The notes: generated by a model from the letters alone, not told the origin. Shown: positions 32,950-41,585, counted from the stretch's first letter. The stretch is DNA of 48,980 bases from Muricoccus pecuniae (GCF_014199205.1 NZ_JACIJD010000025.1:1-48980), one strand, 5' to 3'. Translations and numbers: made by a program.

Positions 32950-33007
32950 ACCCCTCGTCGGCCGCCTCCGCCAAGGAGCCACACCGCAGTCTCCAGTGCA
33001 CGCTTAC

Positions 33008-33244
33008 CGGCCGTGGTCGGCGTGCACGGCCTCTCCCTGCTGACGCTCCTGCTCGCGGGACTCCCGGTCCTCCCCGACCGCCGCCGGGCCTGGCTCGCGG
33101 GCGGGGCCGCGGCCCTGGCCCTCGCCGCCTTCGGCGCGTGGCGCCTCTCCGGCCCGGAGCCGCCGGGGCCGCCGGTACGGCTCGTGCTGGTGCAGGCCGG
33201 CGTGGCGCAGGAGGAGAAGTGGCGCGAGGACCGGCGCGCGGCAC
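33008..33244 (+). pseudogene. lnt: Apolipoprotein N-acyltransferase, internal fragment
   Basis: After the IS66 right end the frame reads PAVVGVHGLSLLTLLLAGLP and later VRLVLVQAGVAQEEKWRED, which match the membrane segment and the start of the nitrilase domain of Lnt. About 15-20 residues are missing between the two halves. The match ends near 33244, where unrelated sequence (a 34-residue frame starting MFRGGQIGG) begins. So the gene is broken twice. Confidence 0.8.
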
Positions 33245-33387
33245 ATGTTCAGGGGAGGCCAGATCGGCGGCTTCGCGCCCAACCCGGCCATTCGCGTGGT
33301 CTTATCGCCTTCCGGGAAGCGGAAATCGCCCACTCCGAGCGACACATAGCCGCATGGGATGGAAGGCGGTCATAGACAGGGTGCATC

Positions 33388-33831
33388 TCATCCCTGAGAT
33401 GGCAGCATTGCCAGGATGTTCTCCGGGAAAATCTTGTCGGTCGTTCGAGCGAGATCATCCCTCGACCACCATCGGTGGTCGGCCATCACCTTGACCTCTG
33501 CTTCGGTCCATCCTTCGCGTGACAAGGCGGAGCCATCATGCCGTATCAGGAAGAAGCGCTCTTCAGCCATCACCTCTTCGCCGCTTGGGAGGCGAAGGAC
33601 AAACTCCCGTCGGCTAACATCGCGGTCAAGATCGACATTCCGGATGCCTGTTTCCTCGAACAGCTCGCGGATGGCGGCTTCTTCAAATGTCTCGTCATCT
33701 TCGAGGCCACCGCCAGGTGTGGCCCAGTAGCTCAACCCAGCAAGAGCATCTCCCTTGTGAACGAAGCGGAACAGGAGAACTGCACCATCAGGGTTCAGGA
33801 TGAGTAAGCGGGAGGATGGGCGGCGACGCAT
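33388..33831 (-). CDS. Nudix hydrolase
   Basis: The 147-residue protein has a complete Nudix box: G at the start of GGLEDDETFEEA followed by REL and FEETGI (about residues 42-64), with the catalytic REUxEE pattern intact. The N-terminus has SRLLILNPDGAVLLFRF. Such proteins hydrolyse nucleoside-diphosphate derivatives; the substrate cannot be told. It is an isolated gene in the debris region, on the - strand. Confidence 0.88.
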   Translation of the reverse strand: MRRRPSSRLLILNPDGAVLLFRFVHKGDALAGLSYWATPGGGLEDDETFEEAAIRELFEETGIRNVDLDRDVSRREFVLRLPSGEEVMAEERFFLIRHDGSALSREGWTEAEVKVMADHRWWSRDDLARTTDKIFPENILAMLPSQG

Positions 33832-34227
33832 TGTTCTACATTACCGCAGCTACGGCCGTTCGTCCTGCCGGGGAAATGTAGGTCCGCTCAGGGTCGAAAG
33901 CGGCCGAGGATCGCCCGCCCCTGGATGGCCGCTTCGCCATGTACTCCGCCCGGAAGCGGAATTGCCGCTTTCGGCCAGACCACGCCGTAGCAGACGAGCT
34001 CCAGCGGGCCGCTTCGATGTCCGCCCACGAGGGTGCAGTGGACGCTCGGGCGGGAGACATGACGACCCCGTCAGCCCTGACTAGCGGGAGGTGTGCCGGC
34101 CAGAGGATCATGCCCGCCGCCCGGACGCGCGTCGGGCACAGCCGGGGAGGGCGCGGCCCCGCCCCGTTCCGCGGCGCCCATCCGAAAACCCAGCCAGTTC
34201 GGGCCAACCTGCCCCTCTGGCCGGGAA
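33832..34227. other. No gene recognised
   Basis: Open frames exist here on both strands but none has a ribosome site, a domain or a family I recognise. The region lies between the Nudix gene and a cytochrome c remnant, in the debris zone, so old fragments are likely. Confidence 0.4.
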
Positions 34228-34374
34228 CCAACGCACGATAAGCCTAGTTTCGGCGACGTTCTGACCGACGCCGAGATCCGCACGGTGCTGGCGTTTATTA
34301 AGAGCACTTGGCCGGAACGGGAGCACGCTTTGCAGGGACGCCAGACTCGTCCTGGAGGAGAGAACTCCAGGTGA
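34228..34374 (+). pseudogene. c-type cytochrome C-terminal remnant
   Basis: The frame reads KPSFGDVLTDAEIRTVLAFI and continues KSTWPERE to a stop at 34374. This is the usual last helix of a class I cytochrome c (xPxF, LTDAEI, VLAFIKSTWP), with the Met ligand position replaced by Lys or lost. The haem-binding CxxCH part is absent. It may come from a copper-linked electron-transfer gene. Confidence 0.6.
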
Positions 34375-34458
34375 TTGGGTGCGGAATCCGGCGGGCTTCC
34401 CTGGTGCCCCGGTCGCGGGCCCTGCGCCACGCACTGCGGCGCAGGGCCGCTAAGCGAA

Positions 34459-35904
34459 CTAGGCCAACAGGTAGTCCTGCTGCACATCAGTGGTCGTGGT
34501 TCCGTCCCGGAAGAGGTACAACGAGCCCTCATCCGTAATGGCGGGATCGTTCACAAAAGCTCCGCTTGTACCTGCATCTGCATTGAACATGAAGTCGTCC
34601 TGAGCCATCTCGCTCTTCGTAAGGCCTTCGAGCAACAGAGACCCGGTTCCCTGATCCGTGGTCCAGCTGACCAGCACTCCACCAGTCGTGTCGGCCATCG
34701 TGACCTCATCGGGCGTGATGTCACGGAAGGCGATGTGGTCGAAAGCGCCGGGGCCTGCATCAAAGCCACCTGTGACCACGTCGTTGCCGCTGTCGGGAGA
34801 CACGATGAAGGCGTCGGCACCGTCCCCGCCGTTCAGGACATCGTCGCCGCCCCCGCCCTCGAGCATGTCGTGACCGGCACCGGCGTACAGGGTGTCCTTC
34901 CCGTCCTCGCCCATGAGGTTGTCGGCCTGGTCACCTCCGAAGAGCTGATCGTCCCCGGCGCCGCCTACTAGGTGGTCCTGGCCCATGCCGCCGTCCAGAG
35001 TGTCGTTTCCGGCATCACCGGTGAGGTTGTCGTCCTCGGCTGCCCCTGACAGCCGGTCATCTCCCCCGAGACCGAAGTAGAAGTCGCGCGCGTCCGTGCC
35101 CGCAAGGGCCTCCGCCTGCGCAGCGCCGATCTGCACATTGAACTCGTCGAAGTGGATGGTGGTGGCGGGCGTCGTGCTGTCGGTGATGTCCGGCGCGGAA
35201 AGGTTGAAGCCCTCATCCTTCGCGAAGCTGACGGCGGATACGTGGTCCGCGTCGGCACTGGTGGGCTGGAGAAGATAGCGGTCATCCGCAAACATAAAAT
35301 CGTCCTGGGCGAGATCCGCCTTCTCGATACCCGCCAGCAGCACCGAGCCCTCTCCATCCGCCCAGCTAATCTTCACACCAGCAGCCGTGTCCTGGAACGT
35401 CAGCTCCTCCGGCGTGATCTCGCGGAACGCGATGTGATCGAGGATGCCAGGCCCAGCCTGGAAGTCGACGACAATGTCGTGGCCGCTGGTAGGGTCGACG
35501 ATGAACGCATCGCCGCCCAGCCCACCGGAGAGCACGTCGTTTCCAGCGCCGCCCTCGAGGTCGCCGTGGCCCACCCCTTCGCTGAGGTAGTCTCGCCCGT
35601 CCGCTCCCCGAAGCCCGTCGGCGGCGTCGCCACCAATCAGGAGGTCGTTGCCTTTGCCTCCATCTATATGATCCATACCCGCACCGCCGACGAGGACATC
35701 GCTTCCGCGACCGCCGAGCAGGTCATCGTTCTGAGCATTGCCGAGGAGGATGTCCGCGTTGGCTCGGCCAAACTGAACGTCCATGGCGTCTGACCCGGAG
35801 AAAAAGTCGAAGTGCGCCTGTCCAATGCGCAAGTCATAGTCACCGAACGCTCTCTGGAAATCGCGGCCACTGCTCAGCCCAAAGTGCTGCGGATTATGTG
35901 CCAT
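34459..35904 (-). CDS. Two-module RTX calcium-binding protein
   Basis: The 481-residue protein has AAGGAAAA 6 bases before the ATG. It holds two blocks of GGxGxDxLx nonapeptides (about residues 58-132 and 277-365), each followed by a similar 70-residue segment with AGPGxxDHIAFRxITPxE and AQDDFMF. So it arose from a 200-residue duplication. RTX proteins are exported by type I systems and bind Ca2+; no hlyB/hlyD genes are nearby. No enzyme domain is seen. A role in metal sequestration or surface display is possible. C-terminal DYLLA could be the secretion signal. Confidence 0.85.
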   Translation of the reverse strand: MAHNPQHFGLSSGRDFQRAFGDYDLRIGQAHFDFFSGSDAMDVQFGRANADILLGNAQNDDLLGGRGSDVLVGGAGMDHIDGGKGNDLLIGGDAADGLRGADGRDYLSEGVGHGDLEGGAGNDVLSGGLGGDAFIVDPTSGHDIVVDFQAGPGILDHIAFREITPEELTFQDTAAGVKISWADGEGSVLLAGIEKADLAQDDFMFADDRYLLQPTSADADHVSAVSFAKDEGFNLSAPDITDSTTPATTIHFDEFNVQIGAAQAEALAGTDARDFYFGLGGDDRLSGAAEDDNLTGDAGNDTLDGGMGQDHLVGGAGDDQLFGGDQADNLMGEDGKDTLYAGAGHDMLEGGGGDDVLNGGDGADAFIVSPDSGNDVVTGGFDAGPGAFDHIAFRDITPDEVTMADTTGGVLVSWTTDQGTGSLLLEGLTKSEMAQDDFMFNADAGTSGAFVNDPAITDEGSLYLFRDGTTTTDVQQDYLLA

Positions 35905-36434
35905 AGCGTTTTCCTTGCACGATGAGGAATGTACCGGCCGGGCAGGGTAGGCAGTTCCAAGCCCCCGCAGTGACCGGCCAATGAGAACGGCTCAGTCGAA
36001 CAGCGGATCACCGTGCAACAAAATGATGTAGTGTCTACCTGTGGACTGAGCGGACAGGGAACTGCGCGAACTTCGTTTAAGCCGCCGCCAGATTCACATA
36101 GGACAACGCTGTAAACCGCCAACGGCTGGCGCTGCCATGTACTGGAGTGGAACCCCGGGGCTGCACATGGAAATTGGCGTAAGCGATCACGTCGGCAGAC
36201 CTACCAACCGACGCAAGCTCGGACGCGCCCTCCGGGTCTGAATTTGCTGCCACCAAACTCCGGTGCGGATACCCGCATGGCGCTGATGGCACGTCGCCCG
36301 GAAGAGCAATAGTAGCCGCTTTACCTTCCCCGACGCAGCGTGCTGCCAGTGAGTGGGGCCGGATTCCGCGGTGCCGCGCCTTCACCACGTCCAGGGCCTG
36401 GACCGGGAGGGAATAGGCGCGGCACCGCTGGAAG
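35905..36434. other. No gene recognised
   Basis: About 530 bases between the RTX gene and copD. The part next to the RTX gene (about 35930-36060) is less GC-rich and probably holds its promoter. A 103-residue frame on the - strand (36077-36388) has no start signal or family I recognise. Confidence 0.4.
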
Positions 36435-37322
36435 CTATCCCTCGCCCTGGGGGCTGGTGGACGTCATCTCGGCCACGGCCCAGAACACCAAGACCATGAC
36501 CGCGATCTCCCACCCGATGGAGACAGCAAGACGCCTTCCCGCTCCGGGAGTGCCGGCCGCAAGGGCAGGCGTCAGCCGGAAGCGGTGCCATGCCGCGAAG
36601 CCGAGCAGGACGCCCACCAGCGCCAGCTTGGTCATCAAAGCCCAGCCATACGCCGTGGTTAGCAGGGTCTCGAGGCTGCCCACGAGAAGCCACGCCAGCA
36701 GCGCCCCGGCGAGAACCAGGCCACCCACGAGCCAAGTGGCGGCCCTAGCCCAGCCCTCGACCAGCCGTGCCGCCTCCGGACCGCCCCGCTTAGAGGCCAG
36801 AGCGAGCGGCCAGAGGCTGCCGGACCAGAAGGAGACCGCAACGAGGTGCGTCACCAGGGCTGCCGCGAGGAGCCACCGTGGCTGGTGCTGCGTCGTATGG
36901 CCGACGGCTGTGAAGCTGGCTGCAATCGTCAGGATACCTGCGGCGCCGACGACGAGGCTCGGCTGCCCCATCCAGGTAGCAACCGCCACCGCGAGCAAGC
37001 CCGTCCAGGCGATCAGGACGGAGATCCCCGGACGGGAGGTGACCATCATGTCCCAGACCTCAGCGTCGAACGGATCCCCGTCCGACGCCAAGGCAACCTG
37101 CGTTGCCAGCCAGAGTAGGCTGGACGCCAAGCCCAGTGCCACCATGGTCCGGGTCAGGCGACGGCACGAAGCGGCGTCCTGGGGCGTCTGTAGGCGGCTG
37201 AAGCCGATGGCAAAGACGCCCAGCCCAGCGGCCCCGAAGCAGGTGACGTAGAAGGCGATGCGCCACGCCGCCGAGAGCGCCCGGTAAAAGTCCGGCTCCG
37301 GCCCGAGCAGCTCCAAGATCAC
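36435..37322 (-). CDS. copD: CopD-type inner-membrane copper protein
   Basis: The GTG at 37322 overlaps the copC stop (GTGA), giving 295 residues; a longer frame to 37391 would run through copC. Eight hydrophobic segments, with His residues in VGHTTQHQPRW and LVTHLVAVSFWSGSLWPL as in the CopD/PcoD family. It works with CopC in moving copper across the inner membrane. It ends the - strand cop operon. Confidence 0.88.
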   Translation of the reverse strand: MILELLGPEPDFYRALSAAWRIAFYVTCFGAAGLGVFAIGFSRLQTPQDAASCRRLTRTMVALGLASSLLWLATQVALASDGDPFDAEVWDMMVTSRPGISVLIAWTGLLAVAVATWMGQPSLVVGAAGILTIAASFTAVGHTTQHQPRWLLAAALVTHLVAVSFWSGSLWPLALASKRGGPEAARLVEGWARAATWLVGGLVLAGALLAWLLVGSLETLLTTAYGWALMTKLALVGVLLGFAAWHRFRLTPALAAGTPGAGRRLAVSIGWEIAVMVLVFWAVAEMTSTSPQGEG

Positions 37323-37699
37323 CGCGAAGATGTCACGGCAAAGCGCACTGCGCCGCTCATGACATGGCCGTCGCCGCCCATGGCCCGCCATTCGATCCGG
37401 TAGGCTCCCGGCGGGAGCGACGAGGGAACGGTCGCGGTCGCGTGGCTCGCCGCCTCCCGCCCGCCCTCACGGCGGATCTGCCGCTCCTTCCCGGCCTCGT
37501 CGAGCAGGCGCAGCGACGTCACGCGGCACTCCTCGGTGAACATCAGGTGCAGCGCGCGCGGAGACGAGTTGAGGGTTGCGCCGTCGCCTGGATCGGAGGA
37601 GTGCAGCATCGCATGCGCGGACGCAGCACCGGGAGCCATCAGGACGGCAAAGGCCGCAGCGAGCGCGCCGTTCCGAAGGAAGGCAAATCGTGAAAGCAT
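37319..37699 (-). CDS. copC: CopC-type periplasmic copper-binding protein
   Basis: The 126-residue protein starts at the ATG 37699. Signal peptide (residues 1-28, ending GAASA) leaves an N-terminal HAMLHSSDPGDG, giving the Cu(II) amino-terminal His site; the second His is in GDGHVMSGAVRF. A Cys (FTEECRV) stands where most relatives have a FSEPV-like segment, which is unusual. It carries copper in the periplasm for CopD. Confidence 0.9.
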   Translation of the reverse strand: MLSRFAFLRNGALAAAFAVLMAPGAASAHAMLHSSDPGDGATLNSSPRALHLMFTEECRVTSLRLLDEAGKERQIRREGGREAASHATATVPSSLPPGAYRIEWRAMGGDGHVMSGAVRFAVTSSR

Positions 37700-37835
37700 G
37701 GTCTCTCCTGTAGAGGCGATTCCGCGACTGGGATGACGGCGGAAGCCTTGCAGGATGATTAGGCGGGACACCGCAGTGCGGCAGCGGCAATCGCGCACCA
37801 ATTTATTTCCGCTGCAGGCCGACGCCCGCCTACAG

Positions 37836-38039
37836 TCAACCAGCCATTCCGGCGGCTTTCCAGCCTGCCGTGTACAGGGCGCTTCGAAGCGCCTCGCCGC
37901 CAAGGCGGCCGCCGTTGATGGAAATCGACTTGTCTTCGAGCCGGACCTCGACCTGTGCTGAAGGGTCGGCTTGCTTCACCACGGCAGTCACGCCCTTGGC
38001 GCAGCCTTCGCAGTGCATGTTCTCGACGATGAAGCGCAT
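37836..38039 (-). CDS. copZ: CopZ-like copper chaperone
   Basis: A 67-residue HMA domain with the metal motif MHCEGC (Cys10 and Cys13). The ATG at 38039 has AAGGGGAA just upstream, while the one at 38057 would contain that ribosome site. It binds Cu(I) and passes it to ATPases or regulators. It has its own CueR-type operator. Confidence 0.9.
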   Translation of the reverse strand: MRFIVENMHCEGCAKGVTAVVKQADPSAQVEVRLEDKSISINGGRLGGEALRSALYTAGWKAAGMAG

Positions 38040-38078
38040 GGGTATTCCCCTTTCCACGACAGTCGCCGGGAGGTGGGG

Positions 38079-38100
38079 CTTCCCATTGTGGCAAGGTCAA
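38079..38100 (-). promoter_or_regulatory. CueR-type promoter of copZ
   Basis: Read on the - strand: TTGACC followed by the dyad CTTGCCACAATGGGAAG. It is the same kind as the two sites between the Cu-ATPase and cueR genes (47091-47183), so copZ should be under CueR control. Confidence 0.7.
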
Positions 38101-38217
38101 GGGGAGAGACCTGCGCGCTTAGATTCCGGGCAAGCGTCCACGCTCCGGCTTCCGCTACGGGGCGGCCTAGGCAAGAGGGGGAGGGCGTCCGGAGGAGCGG
38201 AAGCGCCCGTTCCGACG

Positions 38218-38727
38218 TTACCGTCCTGTTATAGCCGCGCTTGCCACCCGCGGCTCCAGGTCCGGCGCCCCTGGAGCGGTCGGATTGCGTTCAAGGTCGG
38301 CGATCAGCTGCTTCATCTCCCCAATCTCGCGGACCTGCGCCTCGATGATCTGGTCTGCCAAGCGTCGCACGCGCGGGTCGCGGATATGGGCGCGCTCGCT
38401 AGTCATGATGGCGATGGAGTGGTGCGGGATCATGGCCTTCATGTAATCCACATCACCGACCGTCGCCTGACTGCGAACCAGGAAGAGTGACGCGGCGAAC
38501 ACGACCGCCCCACCTGCGACAATGGCCAGGTTCGCGCGCTTGCTGTGATACATCTTCAGCATGAACAGCATCATGATGACGGCCATCGCCCCGCCCATCA
38601 TGAGGGCCATCCACGTCCGCGTCTGGCTGTAGAACACATGCTCAAATGCGTAGGTGTTCAGGTACATAAGCCCGAACATGACGACCGTGGACACCAGGAT
38701 CATCGCGCCGAAGCGGAGGTAGCTCAT
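38218..38727 (-). CDS. DUF305 membrane protein
   Basis: The 169-residue protein has three N-terminal transmembrane segments (about residues 8-28, 40-57 and 67-84) followed by a DUF305 ferritin-like helical domain with DYMKAMIPHHSIAIM. The HH pair and Met residues suggest copper binding. It is placed between copZ and a second DUF305 gene on the same strand. Function in the family is not settled. Confidence 0.85.
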   Translation of the reverse strand: MSYLRFGAMILVSTVVMFGLMYLNTYAFEHVFYSQTRTWMALMMGGAMAVIMMLFMLKMYHSKRANLAIVAGGAVVFAASLFLVRSQATVGDVDYMKAMIPHHSIAIMTSERAHIRDPRVRRLADQIIEAQVREIGEMKQLIADLERNPTAPGAPDLEPRVASAAITGR

Positions 38728-38822
38728 CTCTATTTCCTTGGAGGTGCGACCGCGGCGTGCGCGGGCCGGTTAGCCCAGGCATGGCGTCCGGCCAGTCAGC
38801 GACAACCGCCCAGAGCCGCAGA

Positions 38823-38850
38823 CCGTGGGCCGTGGGCCGTGGGCCGTGGG
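38823..38850. repeat. Four perfect copies of a 7-bp unit
   Basis: CCGTGGG is repeated four times without change in the gap between the two DUF305 genes. Short perfect tandem repeats like this can change in number by slippage. Confidence 0.8.
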
Positions 38851-38861
38851 CCGCGAAAGTC

Positions 38862-39230
38862 CTAGCGGGCCGGGTGCCGTGACATCCAGGTCCTCAGTTC
38901 GGCGATGTCCTGCTGCTGCTTCTGGATCATCTCCTGAGCCTTACGCTTCATCTCGGGATCACGCCCGTGCTCGACTTCGACCCGTGCCATGTCGATGGCG
39001 GCCTGGTGATGCCGCGCCATCATGCTGGCGAAGTCATGGTCGGCGTTGCCGGTCATAGGCTGGGCCGCCATGTCGCGGTTCATGGCCTCCATGGCAGCAT
39101 GGTACCCCGCCGAGGCCCCCTGGTGACCGGCTTGCTGGCCCGCGGCGCTCTGGGCCGACGCGGCGCCAGCCCATAGGAGCGCTGCCGCGGCCGCCGCAGT
39201 GGCCTGAATAGCGTGACCTCTTGTCAACAT
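38862..39230 (-). CDS. Secreted DUF305 protein
   Basis: A 122-residue product with a signal peptide (residues 1-27, ending AASAQ). The mature part is a DUF305 domain with HDFASMMARHHQAAIDMAR, where HH and Met residues are the likely metal ligands, and an amphipathic helix to the end. CopM of cyanobacteria is a known copper-binding relative. It follows the copS gene on the same strand. Confidence 0.88.
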   Translation of the reverse strand: MLTRGHAIQATAAAAAALLWAGAASAQSAAGQQAGHQGASAGYHAAMEAMNRDMAAQPMTGNADHDFASMMARHHQAAIDMARVEVEHGRDPEMKRKAQEMIQKQQQDIAELRTWMSRHPAR

Positions 39231-39378
39231 CGGGCTCGTCCTTCCTCGCTGTTTATGCGGCGCAGTTTAGCGATTCAGGGAGAACTTCCTGCCACGGGGT
39301 ACCGCGACACGTGCCCCGGAACCGGCGCCGATCCGCCTGGCCCTAACGCCGTGCAGCGGCTGTCCGGCGGGCGCCGGA

Positions 39379-40746
39379 TTACATCGTTTTATTACTTGGC
39401 TGGCCGTCGTCGGCGCCCTGCGGCCAGCGAGGAAGGGTCAGGGTGACCACGGTCCCACGCCCGAGCGCACTCTCGACGGCAAGATGCCCTCCGTGGGCTT
39501 CGACGATGGCCTGGGCGGTCGAGAGGCCCAGGCCGCTGCCGCCGCCCGCGGTACGGGCGCGGTCCCCCCGGAAGAACGGCTCAGTCACCCTGGGGAGGTC
39601 TTCGGGCGGTATGCCGGGTCCGCGGTCGCCCACCCGCACCAACACTGCGTCGGGGAGCGCTTCGACTTCGATCCATGGATCGCGCCCGTGCCGAACGGCG
39701 TTCGCGACCAGATTCGTCACTGCCCGCTTGATGGCGACCCGGCGCCCCGGGGCAACGGCGTCGTCAATGCGCCCTTCCTCGACCGGCGTCCCCGCATCGG
39801 CAAACTCGTCGGCCACGGTGCGGACGAGCGCCGCGATCGACAGCGGCAGGACGGCTTCACCGCCGTGCCCGCCTCGGAGGTAGGCGAGGACGTCGGAGAC
39901 CATCGTCTCCATCTCGGCCAGATCGCGTCGTATCGGCTGCTGAACCTCCTCCGGCAGATCCTCGGCCCGGAGACGCAGCCGGGCGATCGGCGACATCAGG
40001 TCGTGAGAGAGCGCGCCGAGCGCCAGGGTCCGCTGGCGGAAAGCGTCACGGGTCCGCATGGACATGTCGGTCAGCGCCTCCGCGAGTTGGCGGACCTCGC
40101 GCGGGCCGGAAGCAGAGAGGACTGGCGGCTCGCCCTCGGGGTCGAGGCGGGAAACGGCCTTCGCCAGCGCCGAGACCGGCGCCGAGACAGAACGGGCCGC
40201 GAAGCCGACAGCCAGGAGAAGGGCTAAGCCGACGGTAGCCGCGTAGGAGTGCAGCACGCCCTGATCGGCCGACAGCACGCTGAAGGTGGCGAGCTCCACC
40301 TCCAGCCAGGAGCCGTCCTGCAGGCGGGCCACCGCTCCGATGCCGACGAGCCGATCCGACGCGGCCTCGTAGCGTCCGGGGCGCACGCGCACCTCGGTCG
40401 CCACGCCGCTCAGGGCAGCGGTCCGGGCCGCGACGGTCGGCCACTCCTCGGGGGAAGGATGCTCGAGGGTGGGAGCCGCGTCACGCCGCCAATGGACCTC
40501 CAGGTCCACCCGCGACAGGGCATGGGCGATCCGGTCCCTCTCGCCCTCCGGCGCCGCTGCCACGGCATCCAGGATCGTCGCCAGCCGCTGGGCCAGCAGC
40601 TCCTCGGTTCCGCGTTCCACCGCATGGCGGAGCAGCACGTCGTGGATGCCGACCATGGCGGCGAACAGGATCGCGAAGCCGATCGTCAGGGCCGCCAGGG
40701 TCCGTGCAGCCAGCGACTGCGGGAGGAACCGCTTCAACCCGACCAC
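39379..40746 (-). CDS. copS: Sensor histidine kinase of the copper region
   Basis: GTG start, 455 residues. Two transmembrane helices (about 15-37 and 160-182), a periplasmic domain, HAMP, HisKA with ALSHDLMSPIARLR and HATPase with GDRGPGIP and GGGSGLGLS. It overlaps the regulator gene by 13 bases, like the czc pair, and is its clear paralog across the full length. Located between copB/copR and the DUF305 genes. CopS-like copper sensing is inferred. Confidence 0.87.
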   Translation of the reverse strand: MVGLKRFLPQSLAARTLAALTIGFAILFAAMVGIHDVLLRHAVERGTEELLAQRLATILDAVAAAPEGERDRIAHALSRVDLEVHWRRDAAPTLEHPSPEEWPTVAARTAALSGVATEVRVRPGRYEAASDRLVGIGAVARLQDGSWLEVELATFSVLSADQGVLHSYAATVGLALLLAVGFAARSVSAPVSALAKAVSRLDPEGEPPVLSASGPREVRQLAEALTDMSMRTRDAFRQRTLALGALSHDLMSPIARLRLRAEDLPEEVQQPIRRDLAEMETMVSDVLAYLRGGHGGEAVLPLSIAALVRTVADEFADAGTPVEEGRIDDAVAPGRRVAIKRAVTNLVANAVRHGRDPWIEVEALPDAVLVRVGDRGPGIPPEDLPRVTEPFFRGDRARTAGGGSGLGLSTAQAIVEAHGGHLAVESALGRGTVVTLTLPRWPQGADDGQPSNKTM

Positions 40747-41528
40747 TCCACGGGGCTCGAGAGCAGGTAGCCCACGCCGCGGACGGTCTTGATGAGCCCT
40801 GGCTCGCCGTCCTCGTGGGGCCGGGATCCGAGCTTGGCACGCAACCGGCTGATCTGGACGTCCATCGAGCGGTCCAGCCCGCCGTAGGGCCGGTTCCGGG
40901 CGATGTCCAGGAGCTGGTCCCGCGTCAGGATTCGCTGCGGCCGCTCGACGAAGGCCAACAGGAGATCATACTCCCCGCTGGTCAGCTCGACCGCGACGCC
41001 GTCCGGCCTCAGCAGCTCGCGCCGCCGGGTGTCCAGGGACCACCCGGCGAAGTGCGCCACCTCACGGCTCTTGCCGCTCGCGTTGTCCTCCGGGCCCTCG
41101 GCCCGACGGAGGACGGCACGGATGCGGGCGACGAGCTCCCGGGGGTCGGCTGGCTTCACGACGAAGTCGTCCGCCCCGAGCTCCAGCCCGACGACGCGGT
41201 CCGATGCCTCGGCCAGGGCGGTCAGGATGATGACCGGGATCCGTCCCTCGGCACGGAGATCCCGGCAGAGCTCGAACCCCGACTTACCCGGCAGCATGAT
41301 GTCGAGCAGCACGAGGTCCACCTGGGCCGATGCCAAGAGGCGTCGCATCTCGATGCCGTCGCGGGCGCCGCTGGCGCGGAACCCGCTGCGGCGCAGAAGG
41401 GTGAGCAGGAGCTTGCGCAGTTCCCCATCGTCCTCGACGACGAGAACGTGTCGCCCCTCTCCCGACATAGGTGGAAGGTTGGGGGCGGGCACTCCGCGGG
41501 AACCGTCGCTTCCAGGACGCTCGGTCAA
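40734..41528 (-). CDS. copR: OmpR-family response regulator of the copper region
   Basis: I place the start at a TTG (41528) with GGAGGG 5 bases upstream; similarity to the paralog at 14145 reaches back to this point, beyond the ATG at 41468. The 264-residue protein has acidic residues VEDDGE, Asp in LVLLDIMLPG, Lys in DDFVVKP and the OmpR winged HTH. It follows copB and precedes copS in one operon. Confidence 0.85.
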   Translation of the reverse strand: MTERPGSDGSRGVPAPNLPPMSGEGRHVLVVEDDGELRKLLLTLLRRSGFRASGARDGIEMRRLLASAQVDLVLLDIMLPGKSGFELCRDLRAEGRIPVIILTALAEASDRVVGLELGADDFVVKPADPRELVARIRAVLRRAEGPEDNASGKSREVAHFAGWSLDTRRRELLRPDGVAVELTSGEYDLLLAFVERPQRILTRDQLLDIARNRPYGGLDRSMDVQISRLRAKLGSRPHEDGEPGLIKTVRGVGYLLSSPVEWSG

Positions 41529-41585
41529 CGCGGCCCTCCGACGGAACCTTCGTCCTCGCAGCAAGCATTCATTCGACGGGCCCGT

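Larger units (their letters stand above)
29853..33007 (+). mobile_element. Complete IS66-family insertion sequence
   Basis: The ends share GTAAGCGT followed by spaced matches GACTGC and TGTG (left from 29853 inward, right from 33007 inward). It carries tnpA, tnpB, tnpC and a fourth gene, in total 3155 bp. The expected 8-bp target duplication is absent: CCCTGTCC lies left and CGGCCGTG right. A deletion or recombination with the older IS66 fragment would explain this. Confidence 0.85.

Noticed and set aside
33836-34231. A 131-residue - strand frame between the Nudix gene and the cytochrome c remnant
   Set aside because: No ribosome site, no recognisable fold and placed in a debris region; not enough support to call a gene.
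36077-36388. A 103-residue - strand frame upstream of copD
   Set aside because: No start signal, no family and mixed composition; it probably lies in a non-coding stretch.
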